From Clostridium kluyveri (GTDB taxonomy: Bacteria; Bacillota; Clostridia; Clostridiales; Clostridiaceae), in NCBI RefSeq assembly GCF_001902295.1, contig NZ_CP018335.1:1612001-1676000 (forward strand): a DNA stretch of 64,000 nt, read 5' to 3'. Under the pieces are notes generated by a model, which saw nothing but the letters and a program-made list of their open reading frames with translations, was not told the DNA's origin and did not search any database. Shown piece by piece: positions 53,527 to 62,063 of the stretch. Numbering within the stretch: position 1 is the stretch's first letter; every line of letters starts with the position of its first letter. The position numbers and the translations under genes were made by a program.

Positions 53527-53592
53527 ATCAAGTGATTCGAGATTCAAGGGAATGGGATTATGTATAATAATTTTCCCCTTGAATCTTTTTGT
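53527..53592 (+). terminator. Terminator after the GT39 gene, with element-like 5' tag
   Basis: GATTCAAGGG (53541-53550) pairs with CCCTTGAATC (53576-53585), followed by TTTTTG. The preceding ATCAAGTGATTC is identical to the 5' tag of the repeated element copy 1, and the hairpin begins with the same TTCA. It may be a truncated element copy that now acts as a terminator. Confidence 0.75.
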
Positions 53593-53706
53593 GTATTTGG
53601 TATTATTTGTTTAAAATCCCCATACTTCATGGACAGCTTTTTAAAGATATGATAAAATAGGGACGTTAAAGTATTTCACTAGCTAATTTAAGTTGAGGTG
53701 GTAATA

Positions 53707-54384
53707 TTGGCTAAAAGAATATATTTGGTAGAAGATGAACGAAATTTAAATGTTTTACTTGAAAAGTATCTCAGAAATGAAGGGTATGATGTTACTACTT
53801 TTTTTGATGGCAGCTGTGCAAAGAAAAGAATAAAGGATATGCCGGATCTTTGGATACTGGATATAATGCTTCCAGATATAGATGGGTATGAACTAATTAA
53901 ATGTATAAAACAAAATAATAAAAGTACTCCTGTTATATTTATGTCTGCCAGAAATGAAGAATTAGATAGGGTAGTGGGACTGGAGCTTGGTAGTGATGAT
54001 TATTTATCCAAACCATTTTTACCCAGAGAATTGGTTATAAGGACTAATAAGCTTATAGAAAGAATATATGGAAATGAACATAATACTAAAAATACAGATA
54101 TAAATATTGGAGAATATTTAATTAGTAAAAATCAAAGGATGGTTTTTTTTAAGGGAGAAGAATTGCAGCTTACCAACAAGGAATTTGAATTGTTGAGTTA
54201 TCTTACAGAAAACAAAAATAATTTAATATCAAGGGAACAAATTTTAATGAATGTATGGGGAAATGATTACTTTGGTTCAGACAGGGTAGTGGATGATACT
54301 ATAAGAAGGCTGAGAAAAAAAGCAGATAAGTTAACCATAGAAACAGTATATGGCTATGGATATAAATTGGTTGTGAGAGTATGA
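53707..54384 (+). CDS. OmpR-family response regulator
   Basis: 225 aa from TTG 53707, six bases after GAGGTGG; a GTG nine bases upstream overlaps that site. The receiver domain has VEDER, phospho-acceptor Asp in LWILDIMLPDIDG, SARNEE and KPFLPRE; the DNA-binding winged helix ends VVDDTIRRLRKKA and YGYGYKL. Its stop overlaps the kinase start by four bases. It probably controls the flanking glycosyltransferase genes. Confidence 0.9.
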   Translation: MAKRIYLVEDERNLNVLLEKYLRNEGYDVTTFFDGSCAKKRIKDMPDLWILDIMLPDIDGYELIKCIKQNNKSTPVIFMSARNEELDRVVGLELGSDDYLSKPFLPRELVIRTNKLIERIYGNEHNTKNTDINIGEYLISKNQRMVFFKGEELQLTNKEFELLSYLTENKNNLISREQILMNVWGNDYFGSDRVVDDTIRRLRKKADKLTIETVYGYGYKLVVRV

Positions 54385-55742
54385 AGAAACCTAAAATAAA
54401 GTCCTTAATGTTGAGAATATGGATGACATTTACAATTATGATTCTTATAATAATATGTTGTATTTCCCTTTTATATATGTTTGTATTTAGAGCTTTTGAT
54501 GAAAAGGCTAAAATTGAAGATTTAAAGGTAGCCCATAATATGTTATTAAAAAATGATAATTTTAATGAGCCTTTAAGATTTGATAAGCTGAGAAATTTGA
54601 GGGAAATACAAAATTTGGTTGTTACTATAGATAATAATGAAACCAAGATAATGGATATAAATCAGCCTCCTAATCAACCTAGACCAGAGCAGAGTGATGA
54701 AAGAAATTGGATGATCAGCTTTACTAAATATGCAGAAAGCGGCCAAAAACAGTTTAAAGAATACTATAATAACAGGAAATTCTTTTTTATTATAAGTTCA
54801 ATAAAAAATCAGCAGTCTGGTAAATCTTATCTTATTACCTATATGCCCTATTTTGCAGATAATAGTATATTATATAATGTGATTATTATAGGAATTATAT
54901 TTATTATTATAGCATTTTTTACTTCAAAACTTGTAGCTTCTTATATTTCAAGACCACTTAAGGAACTAGAAAATTACACTAGAAGAATATCTAATAAACA
55001 ATGGGGAGAGCCCATTAAAGTTAAAAGTAATGATGAAATCGGGAGTCTGGCAGATTCTATGAATGTTATGCAAAAAAAATTAAAATATGCAGATGAGAAT
55101 GAAAAGCTATTTCTCCAAAGCATATCCCATGATTTAAAAACACCGGTTATGGTTATTATGGGGCATGCCGAGGCGATTATAGATGGAATATATATAGATT
55201 CTGTGGAAAAAACTGCGGAGATAATAAGAGATGAAGCTTTAAACTTGGAAAAAAGAATTAAAGAAATATTATATTTTAATACTTTAGAATATATGTTGGA
55301 GAATAATGTGGAAAATGAAAGTGTTGATTTGGGACAGATTGTAAATAATATGATAGATAGATTTAATGTACTTAAAAATGATATCCACTGGGAATTAGAT
55401 ATTCATAAGAGTCTGATTTGGGGCGATATGGAAAAGATACAAGTTTCTATAGAAAATATATTAGACAATGCGCTAAGGTATGCTAAAACTACCATAAATA
55501 TAAGTTTGAAGGATGAAAATGGCTTTTCCACACTTGAAATTTATAATGATGGAAATAGTATTAAGAATGAAGATATGAAACATATATTTGACAATATGTA
55601 CAAAGACAAAACAGGTAATTTTGGCATGGGGCTTGCTATTTCAAAAAAAATAATAGATTTTTATGGTGGAGATATAAAAGCTGTAAATAGAGAAAAGGGC
55701 GTAAGTTTTATAATTAAGTACCCTATTAAAAGCAATCATTAA
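54381..55742 (+). CDS. Sensor histidine kinase
   Basis: 453 aa. TM1 (about 16-38), extracytoplasmic region 40-165, TM2 (about 168-188), HAMP (190-240), HisKA with SISHDLKTPVMVIMGHAEA, and HATPase_c with NILDNALRYA and GMGLAISKKI. It is the cognate partner of the overlapping response regulator. Ligand unknown; the operon context points to cell-envelope or antimicrobial stress. Confidence 0.9.
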   Translation: MKKPKIKSLMLRIWMTFTIMILIIICCISLLYMFVFRAFDEKAKIEDLKVAHNMLLKNDNFNEPLRFDKLRNLREIQNLVVTIDNNETKIMDINQPPNQPRPEQSDERNWMISFTKYAESGQKQFKEYYNNRKFFFIISSIKNQQSGKSYLITYMPYFADNSILYNVIIIGIIFIIIAFFTSKLVASYISRPLKELENYTRRISNKQWGEPIKVKSNDEIGSLADSMNVMQKKLKYADENEKLFLQSISHDLKTPVMVIMGHAEAIIDGIYIDSVEKTAEIIRDEALNLEKRIKEILYFNTLEYMLENNVENESVDLGQIVNNMIDRFNVLKNDIHWELDIHKSLIWGDMEKIQVSIENILDNALRYAKTTINISLKDENGFSTLEIYNDGNSIKNEDMKHIFDNMYKDKTGNFGMGLAISKKIIDFYGGDIKAVNREKGVSFIIKYPIKSNH

Positions 55743-55763
55743 TTAAAGATGGTTGCTTTTTAT
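55728..55763 (+). terminator. Terminator of the two-component operon
   Basis: AAAAGCAATCA, 11-base loop, TGGTTGCTTTT with a TTAT tail. It includes the last kinase codons and the stop. Confidence 0.75.
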
Positions 55764-55775
55764 GATCACATAAAA

Positions 55776-55820
55776 TTCACACAACTATTACATATTGTAA
55801 CTATAATTTTTATCTATAAT
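55776..55820 (+). promoter_or_regulatory. Operator-like motif and promoter of the GT2 gene
   Basis: TTCACA (55776-55781), ten bases, ATATTGTA (55792-55799), then TATAAT at 55815-55820. It matches the motif before the GT39 gene (51209-51253) in sequence and spacing. Confidence 0.45.
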
Positions 55821-55853
55821 CTTTATAAAGATGAAGTTAAGTGAGGTGTAAAG

Positions 55854-56828
55854 ATGTTTAAAGATAAAGTTATCTATAGTGTTGTGGTACCTTTATATAA
55901 TGAAGAGCTTGTAATATTTGAAAGTTATAAAAGACTTAAAGAAGTTATGGATTCTACAGGAGAAGAGTATGAAATTGTATTTGTAAATGATGGTAGTAAA
56001 GATGGTACAAAAACTAAAGTACAATTGATTTGTAAAAAGGACTTTAGAATAAAATTAGTTAATTTTTCAAGGAATTTTGGCCATCAGGCTGCAATAACCG
56101 CAGGAATGAATATAGCTATGGGAGAGGCTATTGTTGTAATTGATTCAGATCTTCAGGACCCCCCGGAAGTTATTCTGAAGATGATAGAAAAATGGAAAGA
56201 GGGCTATGAAGTAGTTTATGGTAAGAGAGTTAAAAGAGAAGGGGAGACTTTCTTTAAAAAATTTACAGCCTCCATATATTATAAATTGTTAAAATCTATG
56301 ACTAGTGTGGATATACCTACGGATGTGGGAGATTTTAGACTTATTGATAAGAAAGTATGTGATGCATTGTCCTCACTGCCAGAGAAAAATAGATATGTAA
56401 GGGGGTTGGTTAGCTGGGTAGGATTTAAACAGACCTATGTAGAGTTTGTCAGGCAGAAAAGACTTGCAGGAGAAACAAAATACCCGTTAAGTAAAATGGT
56501 TAAGCTAGCTTTAGATGGCATAACTTCACTATCTTACAGGCCTTTGTCTCTTATAAATTATGTGGGGGTTTTTCTATTAATAGCAAGCCTGCTTTCAGCA
56601 ATCATTATAATTATTAAAAATATAGCTAATAAAGTTGATATTTTAAGTATGGGATTAGTACTTTCCATCAATTCATTTATGATAAGTTTATTCTTTATAA
56701 GTATGGGGATAATGGGACAGTACATTGGAAGAATATTTGATGAGGTAAAAGATAGACCAATATATATAGTAGATAATATTGTAAGTTATGAAAAAATAGA
56801 TTCGAATAATTTAGATATGAAAAGCTAG
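55854..56828 (+). CDS. Polyprenyl-phosphate glycosyltransferase (GT2, GtrB/YkcC-like)
   Basis: 324 aa. GT-A domain with VVPLYNEE, NDGSKDGT, FSRNFGHQAA, DSDLQDPPE and the FRLIDKKV/RQKRLAGETKYPLSKM segments of dolichol-phosphate-mannose-synthase-like enzymes; two C-terminal membrane helices (about 230-255 and 265-290). It loads a sugar onto undecaprenyl phosphate at the inner face; the GT39 enzyme would use it outside. GTGAGGTGTA precedes the ATG. Confidence 0.92.
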   Translation: MFKDKVIYSVVVPLYNEELVIFESYKRLKEVMDSTGEEYEIVFVNDGSKDGTKTKVQLICKKDFRIKLVNFSRNFGHQAAITAGMNIAMGEAIVVIDSDLQDPPEVILKMIEKWKEGYEVVYGKRVKREGETFFKKFTASIYYKLLKSMTSVDIPTDVGDFRLIDKKVCDALSSLPEKNRYVRGLVSWVGFKQTYVEFVRQKRLAGETKYPLSKMVKLALDGITSLSYRPLSLINYVGVFLLIASLLSAIIIIIKNIANKVDILSMGLVLSINSFMISLFFISMGIMGQYIGRIFDEVKDRPIYIVDNIVSYEKIDSNNLDMKS

Positions 56829-56857
56829 GGAGCTTGTTTTTCTCTAGCTTTTTATTT
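56820..56857 (+). terminator. Terminator after the GT2 gene
   Basis: AAAAGCTAG pairs with CTAGCTTTT across a partly paired 15-base loop, followed by TATTTTAATT. It includes the stop codon. Confidence 0.78.
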
Positions 56858-56952
56858 TAATTATCAATGCTTTCATAAAAAGATCTAGTAATAAAATGTT
56901 ACATATAAAAATATATATATACTGTTAATATTAGATTATTGGAGGGCATATT

Positions 56953-58431
56953 TTGGAAAATTTTGATATATACAAAGATATTGCAGAGAGAACGCAGGGG
57001 GATATATATGTAGGAGTAGTAGGGCCTGTTAGAACAGGAAAATCAACTTTTATAAAAAGATTCATGGAAATTATGGTATTGCCAAACATAAATAATGCCT
57101 ATAAAAAGCAGCGGGCTAAAGATGAATTACCTCAAAGTTCTTCAGGAAAGTCCATTCATACTACAGAACCTAAATTTGTACCTAATGAAGCTATAGAGAT
57201 AAATTTAGAGGGAGGTGCCAAATTTAAAATAAGAATGGTAGACTGTGTGGGATATATAGTTAAAAGTGCATCAGGATACATGGAAGGGGAAGAAGCAAAA
57301 ATGGTGACTACTCCTTGGTATGATTATGAGATACCTTTTGAGGAAGCGGCGGAAATTGGGACAAAAAAGGTAATAAACGAGCACTCTACCATAGGACTTT
57401 TGATTACTACAGATGGCTCTATAACGGATATAAACAGGGAAGATTATGTGGAAGCAGAGGAAAGAGTAGTAAATGAATTGAAGTCCATAAATAAACCTTT
57501 TATAACGGTTCTAAATTCACAGCATCCTTATGACCCTGATACCGTAGCTTTAAAGAAAGAATTAGAAAACAAATATGATGTACCTGTGCAGACCATGGAT
57601 GTGTTAAATATGAAAGAAGAAGATGTAACAAGTGTATTTCAGAGAGTACTTAAAGAGTTCCCAGTTAAAGAAATAAATATTGACATGCCAGAATGGATAG
57701 AAAAAATGGATACTGCACATTGGCTAAAGGTGAACTTTATAAATTTGGTAAAAGAAATGTGTGATACTATATACAAAGTTAGAGATATAGATAGGTCACT
57801 TCAAGGAGTTCGTGACATAGAATTTATAGATGAACCTGTAATAAAGGAAATTAATATGGGAGAAGGAACTGCAAGGATCAATTTAAAGCCTAAGAAAAGT
57901 CTTTATTATAGAGTACTTAGCGAAGTTTGTGAAGAAGAAATTCAAGGGGAAAGTGATTTAATCAGTATAGTTGAAAAGATGCATGAAGCTAAGGTTGAAT
58001 ATGATAAAATATCAGGAGCCTTGAAGGAAGTTAAAGAAACAGGATATGGTCTTGTGGCACCACAACTCTCTGAAATGAAGCTGGAAGAACCTGAAATAGT
58101 AAAGCAAGGGAATAGATTTGGAGTAAAACTAAAAGCCAGTGCCCCTTCCCTTCATTTTATAAGAGCAGATATTCAAACAGAGGTTTCTCCTATTATGGGT
58201 ACAGAAAGGGAAAGTGAGGAGATGGTAAAATCTCTGCTGGAGCAATTTGAAAGCGATCCCTCTAAAATATGGCAGAGTAATATGTTTGGCAAGTCCTTAG
58301 AAATTTTAGTAAAGGAAGGACTTCAAAATAAATTATATAAAATGCCGGAAGATATTCAAGTAAAAATACAAAAAACTCTCCAAAAAATTATAAATGAGGG
58401 TAATGGCGGCTTAATATGTATTATACTATAA
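56953..58431 (+). CDS. spoIVA: Spore coat morphogenetic ATPase SpoIVA
   Basis: 492 aa, TTG start after TTGGAGGGC. Walker A GPVRTGKST (24-32), a GTPase-like region with MVDCVGY, STIGLLITTDGSITD and NSQHPYDPD, a middle domain, and the conserved C-terminal end NGGLICIIL. SpoIVA polymerises with ATP hydrolysis on the forespore outer membrane and founds the coat basement layer. It is made in the mother cell, normally under SigE. Confidence 0.97.
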   Translation: MENFDIYKDIAERTQGDIYVGVVGPVRTGKSTFIKRFMEIMVLPNINNAYKKQRAKDELPQSSSGKSIHTTEPKFVPNEAIEINLEGGAKFKIRMVDCVGYIVKSASGYMEGEEAKMVTTPWYDYEIPFEEAAEIGTKKVINEHSTIGLLITTDGSITDINREDYVEAEERVVNELKSINKPFITVLNSQHPYDPDTVALKKELENKYDVPVQTMDVLNMKEEDVTSVFQRVLKEFPVKEINIDMPEWIEKMDTAHWLKVNFINLVKEMCDTIYKVRDIDRSLQGVRDIEFIDEPVIKEINMGEGTARINLKPKKSLYYRVLSEVCEEEIQGESDLISIVEKMHEAKVEYDKISGALKEVKETGYGLVAPQLSEMKLEEPEIVKQGNRFGVKLKASAPSLHFIRADIQTEVSPIMGTERESEEMVKSLLEQFESDPSKIWQSNMFGKSLEILVKEGLQNKLYKMPEDIQVKIQKTLQKIINEGNGGLICIIL

Positions 58432-58779
58432 TTCTTTTAAAGTATTTACGATAACATATTCAAAAAATCAGTAATTATATATGTTTAATTGGGAACTTTA
58501 GATAGGTTTAAATTTAATTATCTGAAGTTCTAAATTTTTGATTTAAATGATATTTGTGTGCTAGCAGTCATTATGGAAAATAGAAATAAATTTTTAATTT
58601 ATTCTTTTATTATGGGCATTTTATGTTATAATCGTTTTAAAGTTATAATTTATCTCATTTATACAGGAATTTAGGGATTTTTAAATCTTCCACTAGGAAT
58701 TACCTTGAAATTATTATTAGTATTTATGTATAATTAATATGGATTCATAAGGTTATATATGTGGAAGGATGAAATTATA
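58432..58779. other. Intergenic region between spoIVA and yicC
   Basis: Holds a terminator-like hairpin at 58493-58530 and, further down, TTATGTTATAATCG (TATAAT 58627-58632) as a possible promoter with a poor -35. The rest is plain AT-rich sequence with no credible reading frame. Confidence 0.4.
58493..58540 (+). terminator. Probable spoIVA terminator
   Basis: GAACTTTAGATA pairs with TATCTGAAGTTC (12 bp with one T-G pair, 14-base loop), followed by TAAATTTTTG. It lies 62 bases after the stop. Confidence 0.65.
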
Positions 58780-59658
58780 ATGATTAGAAGTATGACTGGA
58801 TTTGGAAGAGGTACTTTAGAAGATGAGAATCAAAGTTTTATAGTGGAAATGAAAAGTGTAAATCACAGATACTGTGATTTGAATGTTAAAATGCCTAAAA
58901 GTCTTATGCTTTTAGAAGATAAAATGAGAAAAGTCATATTACAAAGAATAAATAGGGGTAAGGTGGATATAATTGTAACTCAAAGGAGTTCTAGTAATTA
59001 TGGTACAAAAGCCGTATTGGATGAAGGTTTAGCGGATAGCTATGTAGAATGTTTTAATAGAATCAAGGAAAAATATGACATAAAAGAAAATATACCCCTA
59101 AGTCTTGTGGCTAAATTTCCAGAGGTAATAACGTTAAAAAAGGAAGAAGAAGATGTGGAACATATCTGGAAGTATCTATCACAGGCTCTAAATGATGCAC
59201 TTTCCATGCTTGTAGATATGAGAGAAAAAGAGGGAGAAAAGCTTGAGAAAGATCTATCTAAAAAATGTAATTACATTTTAAGTTTATTAATTGAAGTAGG
59301 AAATAATTCTCAGGAAGTGGTAAAAGATTATAGGAATAAACTTTCCCAAAGGCTAAGGAATTTATTAGAAGAATATCCGGTGGATGAAAGTAGAATTGAA
59401 ATGGAAGTGGCCTTATTTGCAGATAAGTCTAGTATCGATGAAGAAATTGTAAGATTAAATAGTCATATAGTTCAATTTCAGAAGACTTTAACTGTAGATG
59501 AACCTGTAGGAAGGAAGCTTGATTTTATATTACAGGAAATGAATAGGGAAGCAAATACTATTGCTTCAAAATCTACAAATTTAAATATAACTAAAAGCAT
59601 ATTAGAAATAAAAAATGAAATAGAAAAAATAAGAGAACAAATACAAAATGTGGAATGA
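58780..59658 (+). CDS. yicC: YicC-family endoribonuclease / RNase adaptor
   Basis: 292 aa from ATG 58780, behind GGAAGGA. N-terminal IRSMTGFGRG and VEMKSVNHRYCDLNVKMP, C-terminal DUF1732 with GRKLDFILQEMNREANTIASKS. E. coli YicC is a ribonuclease or adaptor that acts on small RNAs. The start motif MIRSMTGFGRG fixes the N-terminus. First gene of the remA-gmk-rpoZ-coaBC-priA group. Confidence 0.93.
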   Translation: MIRSMTGFGRGTLEDENQSFIVEMKSVNHRYCDLNVKMPKSLMLLEDKMRKVILQRINRGKVDIIVTQRSSSNYGTKAVLDEGLADSYVECFNRIKEKYDIKENIPLSLVAKFPEVITLKKEEEDVEHIWKYLSQALNDALSMLVDMREKEGEKLEKDLSKKCNYILSLLIEVGNNSQEVVKDYRNKLSQRLRNLLEEYPVDESRIEMEVALFADKSSIDEEIVRLNSHIVQFQKTLTVDEPVGRKLDFILQEMNREANTIASKSTNLNITKSILEIKNEIEKIREQIQNVE

Positions 59659-59673
59659 ACTAGGAGGAAATAT

Positions 59674-59952
59674 ATGGGTATAAAGTTAATAAATATAGGC
59701 TTTGGGAATATTGTCTCAGCTAATAGATTAATAGCTATAGTTAGTCCAGAATCTGCGCCTATAAAGAGAATAATTCAAGAGGCGCGAGATAGGGGTATGC
59801 TTATAGATGCTACTTATGGCAGAAGAACAAGAGCTGTTATAATAACAGACAGTGATCATGTAATACTATCAGCAGTTCAACCTGAAACAGTAGCACATAG
59901 ATTGTCAACTAAAGGTGAAGAAGATGAAATTAGTGAGGTTGAAGCACAATGA
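59674..59952 (+). CDS. remA: RemA family regulator (DUF370)
   Basis: 92 aa, full family length. [29 protein letters not shown] and [19 protein letters not shown] are the DUF370 signature. In Bacillus RemA is a DNA-binding activator of matrix genes that forms octamer rings; the clostridial role is not established. AGGAGG precedes the ATG. Its stop overlaps the gmk start by four bases. Confidence 0.93.
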   Translation: MGIKLINIGFGNIVSANRLIAIVSPESAPIKRIIQEARDRGMLIDATYGRRTRAVIITDSDHVILSAVQPETVAHRLSTKGEEDEISEVEAQ

Positions 59953-60614
59953 AAAAAGGGCTTTTAATTGTTATATCAGGGCCTTCTGGAACTGGCAAGG
60001 GGACAATATGCAAAGAATTAATCAGCAAAAATAATTTTTGGATGTCCATTTCAGCCACTACAAGATCCCCAAGAAAGGGAGAGGTAGATGGAATAAACTA
60101 CTATTTTTTTACTGAAGAAATTTTTAAGGCCAAAGTGGAGAATAAAGATTTCTTAGAATATGCAAAAGTATATGGAAATTATTATGGAACTCCTAAATCT
60201 GAGGTTTTAAAGGCAATAGATGAAGGAAAAGATGTGGTGCTTGAAATAGATATTCAGGGGGCCTTAAAAGTAAAGGAAGCTTATCCTAAAGGAGTATTTA
60301 TATTTATACTTCCACCTTCAATGGAAGAACTTAAAAACAGGATTATAAAAAGAGGCAGTGAAACGCCAGAGTCTCTTATGACCAGATTTAAATCAGCGTA
60401 TAAGGAAATCAATTATGTATCAAAATACAATTATGCGGTTATAAACGATACTATTGAATGTGCAGTAAAAAATATAGAAAGCATAATTGCTGCTGAAAAG
60501 TGCAGAGTAGATAGAATTAAAGATGAAATATTAAGTTCCAAGGAGGGCGTTACTTATGAACAACTCGATGATAAATCCATCTATTGTGGATTTATTGAAA
60601 AAAGTGGAGAATAG
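59949..60614 (+). CDS. gmk: Guanylate kinase
   Basis: 221 aa. P-loop [13 protein letters not shown]-binding [19 protein letters not shown] and [32 protein letters not shown]. It phosphorylates GMP to GDP. It is about 10-15 residues longer than usual at the C-terminus (the part after about 205), and this tail overlaps rpoZ by 59 bases in another frame. Confidence 0.96.
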   Translation: MKKGLLIVISGPSGTGKGTICKELISKNNFWMSISATTRSPRKGEVDGINYYFFTEEIFKAKVENKDFLEYAKVYGNYYGTPKSEVLKAIDEGKDVVLEIDIQGALKVKEAYPKGVFIFILPPSMEELKNRIIKRGSETPESLMTRFKSAYKEINYVSKYNYAVINDTIECAVKNIESIIAAEKCRVDRIKDEILSSKEGVTYEQLDDKSIYCGFIEKSGE

Positions 60615-60774
60615 ATATACTCTAGTTACCATGACTGCTAAAAGGGCAAGACAATTAATTGAAGGTTCTGAAGCTTTAGTAGATATAGATTCAACTAAAC
60701 CTGTAACCATAGCTATTAAAGAAATAAGTGATAGGGCAATTACTTATGAAACTGTAAAAGAAGGTATTAAATGA
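60556..60774 (+). CDS. rpoZ: RNA polymerase omega subunit
   Basis: 72 aa. Omega motifs: [19 protein letters not shown], the TAKRARQL(I/L) helix, and the PVTIAIKEI end. The ATG at 60556 has a strong AAGGAGGGC eight bases upstream, inside the gmk reading frame, so the start is well supported and the overlap with gmk is real. Omega stabilises the polymerase beta' subunit. Confidence 0.95.
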   Translation: MNNSMINPSIVDLLKKVENRYTLVTMTAKRARQLIEGSEALVDIDSTKPVTIAIKEISDRAITYETVKEGIK

Positions 60775-61964
60775 TGAAAGGCGAGAAAAAAAACATAGTT
60801 ATAGGTGTAACAGGTGGAATTGCAGTATATAAATCTCTGGATGTTATTAGCAAATTGAAGAAAAAGGATTTTCAGATAAAGGTAGTAATGACAAAAGCTG
60901 CTGCAGAGTTTGTAACTCCCTTGAGTTTTCAAACTTTAAGTCAAAATATAGTAAATATTGATATGTTTTGTGAACCTGAAGCTTGGGATATTCAGCATAT
61001 ATCTCTTGCTAAAGAAGCGGATTTGATGGCAATAATTCCAGCTACTGCAAATATAATAGGCAAAGTTTCAAATGGTATAGCAGATGATCTTTTGACTACA
61101 ACTATTATGGCTACCAAAGCTCCTGTAGTTTTTGCTCCTGCAATGAATACCAATATGTATAATAATCCTATTGTACAGGACAATATAAACAGGCTTAGGA
61201 AATTAGGCTATGAATTTATAGAACCATCTACAGGAAAGCTTGCTTGCGGTGATGTAGGCACAGGTAAACTTGAAAATACGGATTCTATAGTACAGGTAAT
61301 TGAAAATATGCTCTATGATATAAAAGATTTAAGAGGAAAAAAGGTTGTGGTAACTGCAGGACCTACAAGAGAAGACCTAGATCCTGTAAGATATATAACT
61401 AATAAATCCTCTGGAAAAATGGGATATGCCGTAGCAGAGGAAGCCAGAGATAGAGGGGCAGAGGTAACTCTTATTTCAGGCCCTACAAATATAGAAGTCC
61501 CTTTTGGAGTTAACTTTATAGGTGTAAGTACAAATGAAGAAATGTTAAATGCAGTGCTTAAGGATTTTGATAAACAGGATATAATAGTAAAAGCTGCGGC
61601 TGTATGTGATTATAAACCTAAAATTTATTCAGATAAAAAGATAAAAAAGAATGAAAATGAATTTTTACTACCTTTAGTTAAGGATATAGATATATTAAAA
61701 AGATTAGGTCAATTGAAAGATAAACAGATTTTGGTGGGATTTGCCGCTGAAAGCAATGATTTACTTGAAAATGCGGAGAAAAAATTAAAAGCTAAAAATT
61801 TAGATTATATAGTTGCCAATGACATAACAGGTTCTGATATTGGATTTTCTTCAGATGATAATAAAGTAACTATATTGTTTAATAATGGAGATAAAGTAAG
61901 TTTAGATAAGATGAATAAAAGGCAAGTTGCCAGAAGAATATTTGATATAATAATGTCTAGATAA
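60771..61964 (+). CDS. coaBC: CoaBC: phosphopantothenoylcysteine decarboxylase/synthetase
   Basis: 397 aa bifunctional enzyme. The N-terminal CoaC flavoprotein domain (1-180) has GVTGGIAVYKSLD, the active-site His in WDIQHISLA and PAMNTNMY. The C-terminal CoaB domain has VTAGPTREDLDPVRYITNKSSGKMG and the KAAAVCDYKP and VANDITGSDIGF motifs. It makes 4'-phosphopantetheine from 4'-phosphopantothenate and cysteine. Start overlaps the rpoZ stop. Confidence 0.97.
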   Translation: MMKGEKKNIVIGVTGGIAVYKSLDVISKLKKKDFQIKVVMTKAAAEFVTPLSFQTLSQNIVNIDMFCEPEAWDIQHISLAKEADLMAIIPATANIIGKVSNGIADDLLTTTIMATKAPVVFAPAMNTNMYNNPIVQDNINRLRKLGYEFIEPSTGKLACGDVGTGKLENTDSIVQVIENMLYDIKDLRGKKVVVTAGPTREDLDPVRYITNKSSGKMGYAVAEEARDRGAEVTLISGPTNIEVPFGVNFIGVSTNEEMLNAVLKDFDKQDIIVKAAAVCDYKPKIYSDKKIKKNENEFLLPLVKDIDILKRLGQLKDKQILVGFAAESNDLLENAEKKLKAKNLDYIVANDITGSDIGFSSDDNKVTILFNNGDKVSLDKMNKRQVARRIFDIIMSR

Positions 61965-62005
61965 TTTAATTTTTTAGGTATTTTAAAATATAAAGTTTAT
62001 TGTTT

Positions 62006-62040
62006 GAGAGGGATTGGCATTTAACATACCTCTCTTATTT
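62006..62040 (+). terminator. Weak hairpin between coaBC and priA
   Basis: GAGAGG, 17-base loop, CCTCTC followed by TTATTT. The loop is long, so it probably allows read-through to priA. Confidence 0.4.
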
Positions 62041-62063
62041 GATGTTTATTTAAGGGTGATTAA

